Assembly: GCA_012519125.1 (NCBI GenBank)
Contig: JAAYQY010000302.1
Coordinates: 1-5,956 of the forward strand
Origin: Spirochaetales bacterium
GTDB lineage: Bacteria > Spirochaetota > Spirochaetia > Sphaerochaetales > Sphaerochaetaceae
DNA length: 5,956 bases
Direction: 5' to 3'
Positions 1 to 5,956 of this stretch are shown piece by piece. The notes under the pieces were generated by a model. That model ran no database searches, was not told where the DNA came from, and saw nothing but the letters and a program-made list of their open reading frames with translations. A program made the position numbers and the translations under genes. Within the stretch, counting starts at the first letter, position 1. Each line of letters starts with the position of its first letter.

Positions 1-1019
1 CTGCGACCATGCTCGGCCAACTGCTCAGTGCCCCGGTGGCTGAGCGTTGGGGGCAAAAGCGTCCTTTGGTGCTCTTTCAATCCATGGTGATCCTCTCGTA
101 TGCCGGCTGTGCTCTCTCGTATGCAAGCCACCCCCAGCTTATTCCCTATCTTATTCTTCTGGGCAGTCCGTTCCGTGGGGGGACAGCGCCGCTGACCAAT
201 ACCATGGTTGCTGAGTTCAGCAACAAGGAACAGCTCTCCCAATCCTTCAGCTTGCTCTATCTGGGGACGAACGTAGGGGTTGCCCTCGGCCCGATGGCTG
301 CCTCCTTCCTCTATGCCCGTTCGCTGTTTCTGCTTTTCAGCTTCTCGGCGCTCCTGCTCTCCCTTTCAACCGTGTTGCTTATGATTGCCATCCCGAATGT
401 GATGAGAACCAAAAGAGCCAAGGATGAGACAACCGCGGAGAAGGGGGATGCTTTGCATCTATCCCCGATTTTGATCGTGTTCTTTCTTGGCTTTGCCATC
501 TACAGCCTTACTTATGGGCAGAACTCCTTCACCTTGCCTTTGCAGTTTGCCTCCCTCTTTGGGGAAACGGTAGGCTCGCAATCCTATGCATTTCTGATGA
601 GCGTAAATGCCGTTACGGTTCTGGTCGCTACTGCGTTTCTGACTATCTGGACGCATAAGATCGGCCAGCTCAATTCGATGGCACTCGCGATGCTCTTTTA
701 TGTGCTTGGCTACACTGTCTATGCGGGGTGTACCAGCTTCGTTCCTTTCTTGGTGGCAACTTGCATCTGGACCCTTGGCGAAATCCTGATGGCAACCAAC
801 GCAAATGTGTTCGTAAACGCCTACACTCCGCCTTCGCTGAGATCACGGGCGAACGCCTATCTGATGACCACCTCAAGTCTTGGTCACGCCCTAAGTCCCT
901 CCTACGGAGGGCTCTTGCTGCTGGTTTTGGACTATAGGCAGCTCTGGCTTATCAATGCTGGGCTCTGTTTTCTGCTTGGGTGCGGTTATATTGCACTAAA
1001 CAAACACCTTAAGAGATGA
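1..1019 (+). CDS. MFS transporter, probable drug/proton-type exporter, 5' end cut by window edge
   Basis: This is an inner-membrane secondary transporter of the major facilitator superfamily. The frame is open to the left edge (first full codon at 3), so the start lies outside; the Met at 9 is internal. Numbering from that Met, residues 3-19 match MFS motif A of the loop between helices 2 and 3 (AERWGQKR, with Glu where Asp is usual). Helix 1 and most of helix 2, about 50-60 residues, are therefore missing. About ten hydrophobic segments follow, near 20-39, 44-62, 82-101, 105-128, 152-170, 192-215, 221-241, 244-266, 284-305 and 310-331. A polar central loop at about 130-150 (RTKRAKDETTAEKGD) separates the two six-helix halves. 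Residues 86-95 (G-x3-G-x3-GP) resemble antiporter motif C, which suggests the DHA1 proton-antiporter group. That subfamily call is inference and the substrate is unknown. The stop is TGA at 1017-1019. The next clear gene starts 169 bases later, so it is probably the last gene of its unit. Confidence 0.88.
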   Translation, partial: ATMLGQLLSAPVAERWGQKRPLVLFQSMVILSYAGCALSYASHPQLIPYLILLGSPFRGGTAPLTNTMVAEFSNKEQLSQSFSLLYLGTNVGVALGPMAASFLYARSLFLLFSFSALLLSLSTVLLMIAIPNVMRTKRAKDETTAEKGDALHLSPILIVFFLGFAIYSLTYGQNSFTLPLQFASLFGETVGSQSYAFLMSVNAVTVLVATAFLTIWTHKIGQLNSMALAMLFYVLGYTVYAGCTSFVPFLVATCIWTLGEILMATNANVFVNAYTPPSLRSRANAYLMTTSSLGHALSPSYGGLLLLVLDYRQLWLINAGLCFLLGCGYIALNKHLKR

Positions 1020-1105
1020 AACATGGCTAAAAGTTTATCAATACAGGAAATCAGATTGGGGAAGGTTGCAAACGATTCCTTATTGGTTTATGATTGATTT
1101 CTGGG

Positions 1106-1128
1106 AAAATCTGTGTGGATTTTTTTTT
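1106..1128 (+). terminator. Weak candidate intrinsic terminator after the MFS gene
   Basis: AAAATC (1106-1111) can pair with GATTTT (1118-1123) around a six-base loop. The T-run covers 1120-1128, so its first bases form part of the stem. The stem is short and almost all A-T, so it would be weak. The position, about 90 bases after the MFS stop and before nifJ, suits a terminator. The T-run could instead be an upstream promoter element for nifJ. Confidence 0.3.
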
Positions 1129-1141
1129 GCACGCGCATAGG

Positions 1142-1160
1142 GTACCCCCTTCTGGGGTAC
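1142..1160 (+). promoter_or_regulatory. Perfect GTACCCC-N5-GGGGTAC dyad in the nifJ leader, candidate operator or leader hairpin
   Basis: GTACCCC at 1142-1148 and GGGGTAC at 1154-1160 are perfect reverse complements separated by CTTCT. The left arm also lies in the palindrome GGGTACCC (1140-1147), and GGGTAC occurs twice as a direct repeat (1140 and 1155). The dyad ends 17 bases before the Shine-Dalgarno sequence of nifJ. It could be a repressor or activator site over the transcription start, or a GC-rich hairpin in the 5' leader. No T-run follows, so it is not an intrinsic terminator. A TTGCAC hexamer at 1127-1132 could be a -35 element, but I find no convincing -10 at a normal spacing, so no promoter is called. 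Confidence 0.45.
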
Positions 1161-1177
1161 ATCAAATACTGTTTTAT

Positions 1178-1181
1178 GGAG
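1178..1181 (+). promoter_or_regulatory. Ribosome binding site of nifJ
   Basis: GGAG lies seven bases before the ATG at 1189. This spacing, together with the family-typical N-terminus that follows, fixes the nifJ start. Confidence 0.7.
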
Positions 1182-1188
1182 TGTCAAA

Positions 1189-4100
1189 ATGGGTAACAAA
1201 AAAAGGGTTACTATTGACGGAAACACCGCTGCCGCGCATATTGCATATGCCTTCAGCGAGGTAGCCGCAATCTATCCGATCACCCCCTCGTCCCCGATGG
1301 GAGAGTTCGCAGATTCATGGTCCAGCACCGGACGTAAGAACCTGTGGGGAAAGACGGTGGAGATCATGGAAATGCAGTCCGAGGCTGGCGCAGCCGGTGC
1401 CGTACATGGTGCCCTCTCTGCTGGTGCTTTGACCACCACGTTTACAGCTAGTCAGGGATTGCTGTTGATGATCCCCAACATGCACAAGATTGCCGGTGAA
1501 ATGATCCCTACCGTGTTTCATGTCTCGGCCCGTTCTCTTGCAGCACAGTCGCTTTCGATCTTTGGCGATCATTCCGACGTAATGTCCTGCCGCAATACCG
1601 GCTTTGCCATGACCTGTGCGAGCAACGTACAGGAGACCATGGACATGTCCTTGGTAGCCCACCTGGCAACCCTTGAGGCCCAGGTTCCCTTCCTCAGTTT
1701 CTTCGATGGTTTCAGGACCTCCCACGAGCTGCAGAAGGTCGAGGAGATCTCCTATGAAGAGATCAAGCCGCTGGTACAGGAAGAGTATGTCCGCCGCTTC
1801 CGCGAAAGGGCAATGCGCCCCGAGCACCCGATCTTGAAGGTCGCAGCCCAGAACGAAGACGTCTACTTCCAGGGTCGTGAGACCGTCAATACGTACTACG
1901 AAGCCCTCCCCGAGATGGTGCAGAAGTACATGGACCAGGTCTCCGCTCTCACCGGTCGCCCGTACCACCTCTTCGACTATGTTGGTGATCCCAATGCTAC
2001 CGATATCGTCATCGTGATGGGCAGCGGTGCAGACACCTTCGAGTGGGCAAGCGACTACTTGAACAAGAAGGGTGGCAAGACCGGTGTGCTGAAGGTTCGC
2101 CTCTATCGCCCGTTCAGTGCCAAGCACTTTGTCCAGGCCATTCCCCAGTCGGTGAAGCGCATTGCAGTGCTCGACCGCACCAAGGAACCCGGTTCACTCG
2201 GTGAGCCCCTCTACCAGGATGTCATCACCGCTCTCAGCCAGATGGGCAGGACTGACATGCAGGTCATCGGTGGCCGCTTCGGTCTCTCCAGCAAGGACTT
2301 CACTCCCACCCATGCAAAGGCTGTCTATGATCACCTTGCAGGCAAGGCATTCAGCAACTTCACCGTCGGTATCAATGACGACGTGACCGGTCGCTCCATC
2401 CCGGTGAGTGAGACGATCAACGTCTCTCCCGCTGGTGTCGTTTCCTGCATGTTCTGGGGTCTTGGTTCTGACGGTACCGTCGGAGCAAACAAGAACTCCA
2501 TCAAGATCATCGGCGACAACACCGATCTCAATGCACAGGCTTACTTCTCCTACGACTCCAAGAAGAGCGGCGGTATCACCGTCAGCCACCTTCGCTTCGG
2601 CAAGAGTTCGTTGGATATGCCCTGGCTCATCGACCATGCCGACTTTGTTGCCTGTCACAACCCCGCCTACATTGGGCGCTATGACATGCTCGGTCCGCTC
2701 AAGAAGGGTGGTGTATTCCTGCTCAACAGCCAGATTTCCTCTGACGAAGTCTTTGAGCATCTGACCCGTGAGATGCAGGAGCAGATCATCGAGAAGAAGA
2801 TCCGTTTCTACAACATCAACGCTCTTGAGATCGCTGAGAAAGCTGGTCTCGGAAGCCGCATCAACACCGTCATGCAGGCCGCGTTCTTCAAGATCAGCGA
2901 AGTGCTTCCTGAGACTGAGGCCATTGATTTGGTCAAGCAGTACATCAAGAAGACCTTCATCAGGAAGGGCGAAGACATCGTCAAGCAGAACTGGGCCGCC
3001 GTTGATGGCGCAAGTGATGCTCTGCATCAGGTTGTCATTCCTGCAAAGATCACCAAGAGCTATGAACCTGCTCGCCTGATCCCCGCAGATGCCGACGACT
3101 TTGCAAAGGACATCATGGAGCCCATCATGCACCTGAAGGGCAATGATATTCCCGTGTCCAAGATGTCGTTTGATGGTACCCTGCCGACCGCTACTGCCAA
3201 GTTCGAGAAGCGTGGTGTTGCACCCTTCGTGCCTCACTGGGTTTCTGAGAACTGCATCCAGTGCAATCAGTGCGTACAGTCCTGTCCCCACGCTGCAATC
3301 CGCGCTAAGCAGATTGACCCGAAGGATTTGGAAGGCGCACCAGAGACTTTCACGGTCCTGAAGTCCAGCACCAAGAACGATCGCAATCTCCAGTTCAAGA
3401 TCCAGATCTACACTGAGGACTGCCAGGGTTGTGGTGTCTGTATCGAGACCTGCCCGTCCAAGGTGAAGTCCCTTGAGTTCAGCCCGATCCAGACCGAGCG
3501 TGATGCTGGTGAGATCGCCAATGCTGAGTTCTTCGAAGCTCTGCCCTACGATGTGCTTGATGGCGCTCCTGAGACCTCCATCAAGGGCCTGCAGTTCAAG
3601 CAGCCGCTCTTCGAGTTCTCCGGTGCTTGCGCCGGCTGTGGTGAGACCCCCTATGTGAAGATGGTCTCCCAGATCTGCGGTGATCGCATGATCGTAGCCA
3701 ACGCAACCGGTTGTTCCTCCATCTACAGCGGAACCTTCCCGACCACTCCGTACACGGTACGCCAGAGTGATGGACAGGGTCCGGCATGGGGCAACAGCCT
3801 CTTCGAGGACAATGCTGAGTATGGTCTGGGCATGCGCCTTGCCGTGGACTCCAACCGCGAGCAGCTGCGCATCTACATCGATCAGCTGTTTGCACTGGGC
3901 ACCACCGATGCACTGAAGAGTGCCATCGAGAAGTCCATCGAGCTGTGGGAAGAGTCCTCTGATGCTGCCAACGCTGCTCAGAAGGCCGTCCAGGCTGCCC
4001 TTCCCGAGGCTATGGCTGCTGCCAATGCCGAGCAGAAGGCCGTGCTTGTCAAGATCGATGAGCTGAAGGACTATTTTGCCGACAAGGTTGTCTTCATCAT

Positions 4101-4722
4101 CGGTGGTGATGGCTGGGCCTACGACATTGGCTACGGTGGTGTTGACCACGTCGTTGCTTCTGGTAGGAACGTCAACATCCTGGTGCTCGACACCGAGGTG
4201 TACTCCAACACCGGTGGACAGGCTTCCAAGGCCACTCCGATCGCTGCTGTTGCAAAGTTTGCAAACGCAGGTAAGGAGATTGGCAAGAAGAACATGGGCT
4301 TCATGTGCATGACCTACGGACATGCGTATGTTGCTTCCATCGCACTCGGTTCCAACCGCCTGCATGCCCAGAAGGCCCTGCAGGAAGCAGTTGCATGGAA
4401 GGGTCCCTCCATCATCTTCTGTTACTCCCCGTGTATCAACCACGGCATGAACATGCGTTTCAGCCAGGTTGAGGAGAAGAAGGCAGTGGAAGCCGGTTAC
4501 TGGCCGCTCTACCGCTTCAACCCCTCACTCGAGGAAGGCAAGAGATTCAGCTGGGATGCAAAGCCGATTTCCGGTTCTTTCCAGGATTTCATCAAGGGCG
4601 AGGTTCGCTATACTTCACTCTACAAGACGAATCCTGAGAATGCCGAAGATCTCTTCGCAAAGGCTGAGGCCGATGCATTGAAGCGCTGGAGTTTCTTCGA
4701 GAAGCTTGGTCCTTTGATGTAA
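1189..4722 (+). CDS. nifJ: Pyruvate:ferredoxin (flavodoxin) oxidoreductase, single-chain homodimeric type
   Basis: This cytoplasmic enzyme converts pyruvate and CoA to acetyl-CoA and CO2, passing two electrons to ferredoxin or flavodoxin. The 1177 residues have the usual PFOR domain order and length. Domain I (about 1-250) carries YPITPSS with Thr32, Glu65 and Arg115, equivalent to substrate-binding Thr31, Glu64 and Arg114 of the Desulfovibrio africanus enzyme. The transketolase C-terminal-like domain II (about 260-410) and the gamma domain (about 415-630) follow. The ferredoxin domain has two CxxCxxCxxxCP motifs, Cys689/692/695/699 and Cys745/748/751/755, for two 4Fe-4S clusters. The TPP domain has Cys814, Cys817, Cys842 and Cys1082, matching the ligands of the third, proximal cluster. 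It also has the thiamine diphosphate motif GDGWAYDIG (973-981) through NTGG (Asn1007). The helical Ala-rich stretch at about 905-960 is usual for the family. The protein ends without the long C-terminal protective extension of the D. africanus enzyme. Its codon use looks more biased than its neighbours, as expected for high expression. It is probably monocistronic, with a strong terminator behind it. Confidence 0.98.
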   Translation: MGNKKRVTIDGNTAAAHIAYAFSEVAAIYPITPSSPMGEFADSWSSTGRKNLWGKTVEIMEMQSEAGAAGAVHGALSAGALTTTFTASQGLLLMIPNMHKIAGEMIPTVFHVSARSLAAQSLSIFGDHSDVMSCRNTGFAMTCASNVQETMDMSLVAHLATLEAQVPFLSFFDGFRTSHELQKVEEISYEEIKPLVQEEYVRRFRERAMRPEHPILKVAAQNEDVYFQGRETVNTYYEALPEMVQKYMDQVSALTGRPYHLFDYVGDPNATDIVIVMGSGADTFEWASDYLNKKGGKTGVLKVRLYRPFSAKHFVQAIPQSVKRIAVLDRTKEPGSLGEPLYQDVITALSQMGRTDMQVIGGRFGLSSKDFTPTHAKAVYDHLAGKAFSNFTVGINDDVTGRSIPVSETINVSPAGVVSCMFWGLGSDGTVGANKNSIKIIGDNTDLNAQAYFSYDSKKSGGITVSHLRFGKSSLDMPWLIDHADFVACHNPAYIGRYDMLGPLKKGGVFLLNSQISSDEVFEHLTREMQEQIIEKKIRFYNINALEIAEKAGLGSRINTVMQAAFFKISEVLPETEAIDLVKQYIKKTFIRKGEDIVKQNWAAVDGASDALHQVVIPAKITKSYEPARLIPADADDFAKDIMEPIMHLKGNDIPVSKMSFDGTLPTATAKFEKRGVAPFVPHWVSENCIQCNQCVQSCPHAAIRAKQIDPKDLEGAPETFTVLKSSTKNDRNLQFKIQIYTEDCQGCGVCIETCPSKVKSLEFSPIQTERDAGEIANAEFFEALPYDVLDGAPETSIKGLQFKQPLFEFSGACAGCGETPYVKMVSQICGDRMIVANATGCSSIYSGTFPTTPYTVRQSDGQGPAWGNSLFEDNAEYGLGMRLAVDSNREQLRIYIDQLFALGTTDALKSAIEKSIELWEESSDAANAAQKAVQAALPEAMAAANAEQKAVLVKIDELKDYFADKVVFIIGGDGWAYDIGYGGVDHVVASGRNVNILVLDTEVYSNTGGQASKATPIAAVAKFANAGKEIGKKNMGFMCMTYGHAYVASIALGSNRLHAQKALQEAVAWKGPSIIFCYSPCINHGMNMRFSQVEEKKAVEAGYWPLYRFNPSLEEGKRFSWDAKPISGSFQDFIKGEVRYTSLYKTNPENAEDLFAKAEADALKRWSFFEKLGPLM

Positions 4723-4746
4723 GACTCATCGTTGTATGTGTTTTTG

Positions 4747-4774
4747 GGGCTGTCGCACTGCGGCAGCCCTTTTT
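4747..4774 (+). terminator. Strong intrinsic terminator of nifJ
   Basis: GGGCTGTCGC (4747-4756) pairs with GCGGCAGCCC (4760-4769) to form a ten-base-pair GC-rich stem with one T-G wobble and a three-base loop, ACT. TTTTT follows at 4770-4774. It starts 25 bases after the nifJ stop codon and should separate nifJ from the pectinesterase gene. Confidence 0.93.
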
Positions 4775-4847
4775 CTCTACGCTTGCACAAAGGAAAGAGA
4801 GAAACATGTGTCGGTAAATTCCAAGCTGGTGCGGTTATGATGGAAGC

Positions 4848-5789
4848 ATGCAGACACAGACAAGAGTGGTAAAGGTCGGAGAGAGTATCAACGAGGCGCT
4901 TATTCAAGCGGCGCAAGGACCGCTGGTCATCCAGCTGGAAGAGGGTGTATATACCGAGAAAGTGTACATTAATCGTCCTGACGTCACCCTGCTTGGCAGG
5001 GGACGTGAACAAACCATGCTCAGCTATGGGGATGCCGCTTTCATGGAGCGGGATGGGAAGATGATGGGCACCTTTGCCACAGCCTCGGTGAATGTCTGTG
5101 CCCCCTTCTTTCATGCAGAGAGCCTGACGATTGCAAACTCGTTCGATTATGAAACCCATCGGCAGCGGGTGGAGGAGAATCCGGGGAAGGTGAAGGGCTT
5201 GCAGGCTGTAGCCTTTCGTACCTGTACAGGCGCAGATTACACTACGCTCACCGACTGTGCGCTGCTTGGTTGGCAGGATACCCTGCTGCTCGATTGCGGC
5301 AGCCACCGACTGCAAAACTGCCTGATTGCCGGCAACATTGATTTTATCTTCGGCGGGGGTGCGGCACTCTTTGAGGAGTGCACCATCCTCTCCAGAGGTT
5401 CTGGGTACCTCACAGCTCCCTCAACCAAACAGGAAAAGCTGGGCTTTGTGCTGTACCGGTGCAACCTGGTCAGGGAAGCGAAAGTTGCAGATGGAAGTGT
5501 GTTTCTGGGAAGACCCTGGCACCCTGGAGCAGATCCTGCGATCAACTCCTTCTGTCTGCTCCATGAGTGTCACCTCGATGCTCACATACACCCCTCAGGG
5601 TGGACATGGATGCATGCCTTCCCTCCAGGCGGTGGGGAGGTGATTTTCAAGGCAGAGGATTCTCGCTTTTTCGAGTCCTCCTGTCATGGACCGGGGGCCT
5701 TGGGAGGACGAGAGAATTGTGAGAAATGTGAGGCACTTTCCATCATCGAACAGGTACTGGAGCAGTTGCAAATCCTTGATATGCGGTAG
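4848..5789 (+). CDS. Pectinesterase (pectin methylesterase, family CE8), no signal peptide
   Basis: The enzyme removes methyl esters from galacturonate units of pectin, releasing methanol. The 313 residues cover a whole CE8 right-handed parallel beta-helix domain. All five family motifs are present: GVYTE (33-37), LQAVAF with Gln119, GWQDT (141-145) with Gln143 and Asp144, GNIDFIFG (162-169) with Asp165, and LGRPW (220-224) with Arg222 and Trp224. Asp144, Asp165 and Arg222 correspond to the acid/base, nucleophile and arginine of characterised pectinesterases, and the two glutamines to the oxyanion pocket. The N-terminus (MQTQTRVVKVGES) goes directly into the domain, with no signal peptide, lipobox or membrane segment. 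The enzyme is therefore predicted to be cytoplasmic and to act on imported oligogalacturonides (inference). The C-terminus (about 288-313) is a short helical tail with a CxxC at 291-294. The start at 4848 is the first usable ATG after an in-frame TAA at 4815, but its Shine-Dalgarno match is poor (GGA, three bases away). GTG at 4866 is a possible alternative. Confidence 0.93.
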   Translation: MQTQTRVVKVGESINEALIQAAQGPLVIQLEEGVYTEKVYINRPDVTLLGRGREQTMLSYGDAAFMERDGKMMGTFATASVNVCAPFFHAESLTIANSFDYETHRQRVEENPGKVKGLQAVAFRTCTGADYTTLTDCALLGWQDTLLLDCGSHRLQNCLIAGNIDFIFGGGAALFEECTILSRGSGYLTAPSTKQEKLGFVLYRCNLVREAKVADGSVFLGRPWHPGADPAINSFCLLHECHLDAHIHPSGWTWMHAFPPGGGEVIFKAEDSRFFESSCHGPGALGGRENCEKCEALSIIEQVLEQLQILDMR

Positions 5790-5822
5790 ATAGCGTTCAT
5801 GCAGCATTCTGGCTTCCCTCAA

Positions 5823-5882
5823 AATCTTACATGGAAGTTTTTTCTCTGGAATCGAAAAAAAACCAAGATTGTGCAAAAAAAA
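5823..5882 (+). promoter_or_regulatory. A/T-tract region with imperfect dyad, possible curved or UP-type DNA upstream of the next gene
   Basis: T6 (5838-5843), A8 (5855-5862) and A8 (5875-5882) have centres about 18 and 20 bases apart, close to two helical turns. The first two tracts also form TTTTTTC/GAAAAAA arms (5838-5844 and 5854-5860). These sit inside outer arms AATCTT (5823-5828) and AAGATT (5865-5870), with GG/CC pairs between them. No T-run follows on the + strand, so it is not a standard terminator for the pectinesterase gene. Bent upstream promoter DNA is the likelier reading, and it is inference. Confidence 0.3.
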
Positions 5883-5912
5883 TTGCATGTACGGCTTGCG
5901 AGGCCCATGCAA
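5883..5912 (+). promoter_or_regulatory. Inverted repeat upstream of the right-edge gene, candidate operator
   Basis: TTGCATG (5883-5889) and CATGCAA (5906-5912) are perfect reverse complements. Inside them, GGC (5893-5895) pairs with GCC (5903-5905) around a seven-base loop, leaving only TAC unpaired on the left arm. The element ends 24 bases before the Shine-Dalgarno sequence of the next gene. A poor candidate promoter overlaps it: TTGCGA at 5896-5901 and TACAGA at 5920-5925, 18 bases apart. If that promoter is real, the dyad would cover the -35 region, as a repressor site would. Confidence 0.4.
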
Positions 5913-5936
5913 GACTGAGTACAGAGAAAATCCATT

Positions 5937-5943
5937 AGGAGGG
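5937..5943 (+). promoter_or_regulatory. Strong Shine-Dalgarno sequence of the right-edge gene
   Basis: AGGAGGG is close to a full complement of the 16S rRNA tail and stands four bases before the ATG at 5948. It is the strongest ribosome binding site in the window, and it supports a real gene start although only three codons are visible. Confidence 0.75.
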
Positions 5944-5947
5944 ATCT

Positions 5948-5956
5948 ATGAAAAAG
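5948..5956 (+). CDS. Start of an unidentified gene (Met-Lys-Lys), cut by the right edge
   Basis: Only ATG AAA AAG is visible, directly behind a strong Shine-Dalgarno sequence and a 158-base intergenic region with dyads. A Met-Lys-Lys opening is common in exported proteins, such as the binding proteins of sugar transporters. That would suit a gene next to a pectinesterase, but three codons cannot show it and the product is unknown. Confidence 0.6.

Noticed and set aside
9..11. The ATG at position 9 as the real start of the MFS gene.
   Set aside because: The frame is open to the window edge, and motif A of the helix 2-3 loop begins almost at once, so about 50-60 residues including helix 1 must lie upstream.
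1142..1160. The GTACCCC/GGGGTAC dyad as an intrinsic terminator.
   Set aside because: No T-run follows; the next bases are ATCAAATACTG, leading into the nifJ ribosome binding site.
2095..2140. Possible frameshift or gene fission in nifJ.
   Set aside because: The frame is continuous from 1189 to 4722, and all checked catalytic and cluster residues keep family spacing, so there is no sign of damage.
2408..3079. Several + strand frames of 100 or more codons within nifJ in another frame, rich in Ser and Arg.
   Set aside because: They are out-of-frame shadows of nifJ with low-complexity Ser/Arg composition and no motif of their own.
2194..4443. A 749-residue open frame on the - strand within nifJ, with a second one of 270 residues (1315-2127) in the same frame.
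   Set aside because: Both lie wholly opposite a certain gene. Their translations have no recognisable domain and are rich in Leu, Val, Gly and Asp. Biased codons in a highly expressed gene leave the opposite frame open, which explains their length.
4806..4817. The ATG at 4806 as the start of the pectinesterase.
   Set aside because: It is in frame but meets TAA at 4815 after three codons, so it cannot encode the protein as read. It is kept only as an observation on the leader.
4620..5315. A 231-residue open frame on the - strand running from the pectinesterase across the nifJ terminator into the end of nifJ.
   Set aside because: It crosses a strong terminator and overlaps two genes supported by family motifs, and its translation shows no family signature.

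Overview
The window looks like a stretch of chromosome from an anaerobic, fermentative bacterium with moderate GC content. All genes visible are on the + strand. The central gene is a complete single-chain pyruvate:ferredoxin oxidoreductase (PFOR, NifJ type), an enzyme typical of anaerobes. It is followed by a pectinesterase that has no secretion signal. This pairing fits a saccharolytic anaerobe that lives on plant polysaccharide. A Sphaerochaeta-like spirochaete or a clostridium-type fermenter are both plausible, but that is a guess from gene content and the sequence does not prove it.

Layout: (1) positions 1-1019 hold the last ~80-85% of a major facilitator superfamily (MFS) exporter, cut by the left edge. 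(2) 1020-1188 is an AT-rich intergenic stretch. It contains a weak hairpin plus T-run that may end the MFS transcript, a 24-codon reading frame of doubtful status, a sharp GTACCCC/GGGGTAC dyad, and the PFOR ribosome binding site. (3) 1189-4722 is nifJ, with every catalytic and cluster-binding residue I can check in place. (4) 4723-4847 holds a strong intrinsic terminator for nifJ and the poorly marked start region of the next gene. (5) 4848-5789 is a family CE8 pectinesterase with all five family motifs. (6) 5790-5947 is a 158-base regulatory-looking gap with A/T tracts and two dyads. It leads to a strong Shine-Dalgarno sequence and the first three codons (Met-Lys-Lys) of a gene cut by the right edge.

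The genes look like separate transcription units rather than one operon. The nifJ unit is bounded by a weak candidate terminator and a leader dyad on one side and by a strong terminator on the other. A link in function is possible but inferred: the pectinesterase would de-esterify imported pectin fragments in the cytoplasm, their breakdown would yield pyruvate, and PFOR would oxidise it to acetyl-CoA with reduced ferredoxin. I see no mobile element, RNA gene, CRISPR array or evident new multi-gene system. The points worth a second look are in the intergenic control regions and in the intracellular nature of the pectinesterase.
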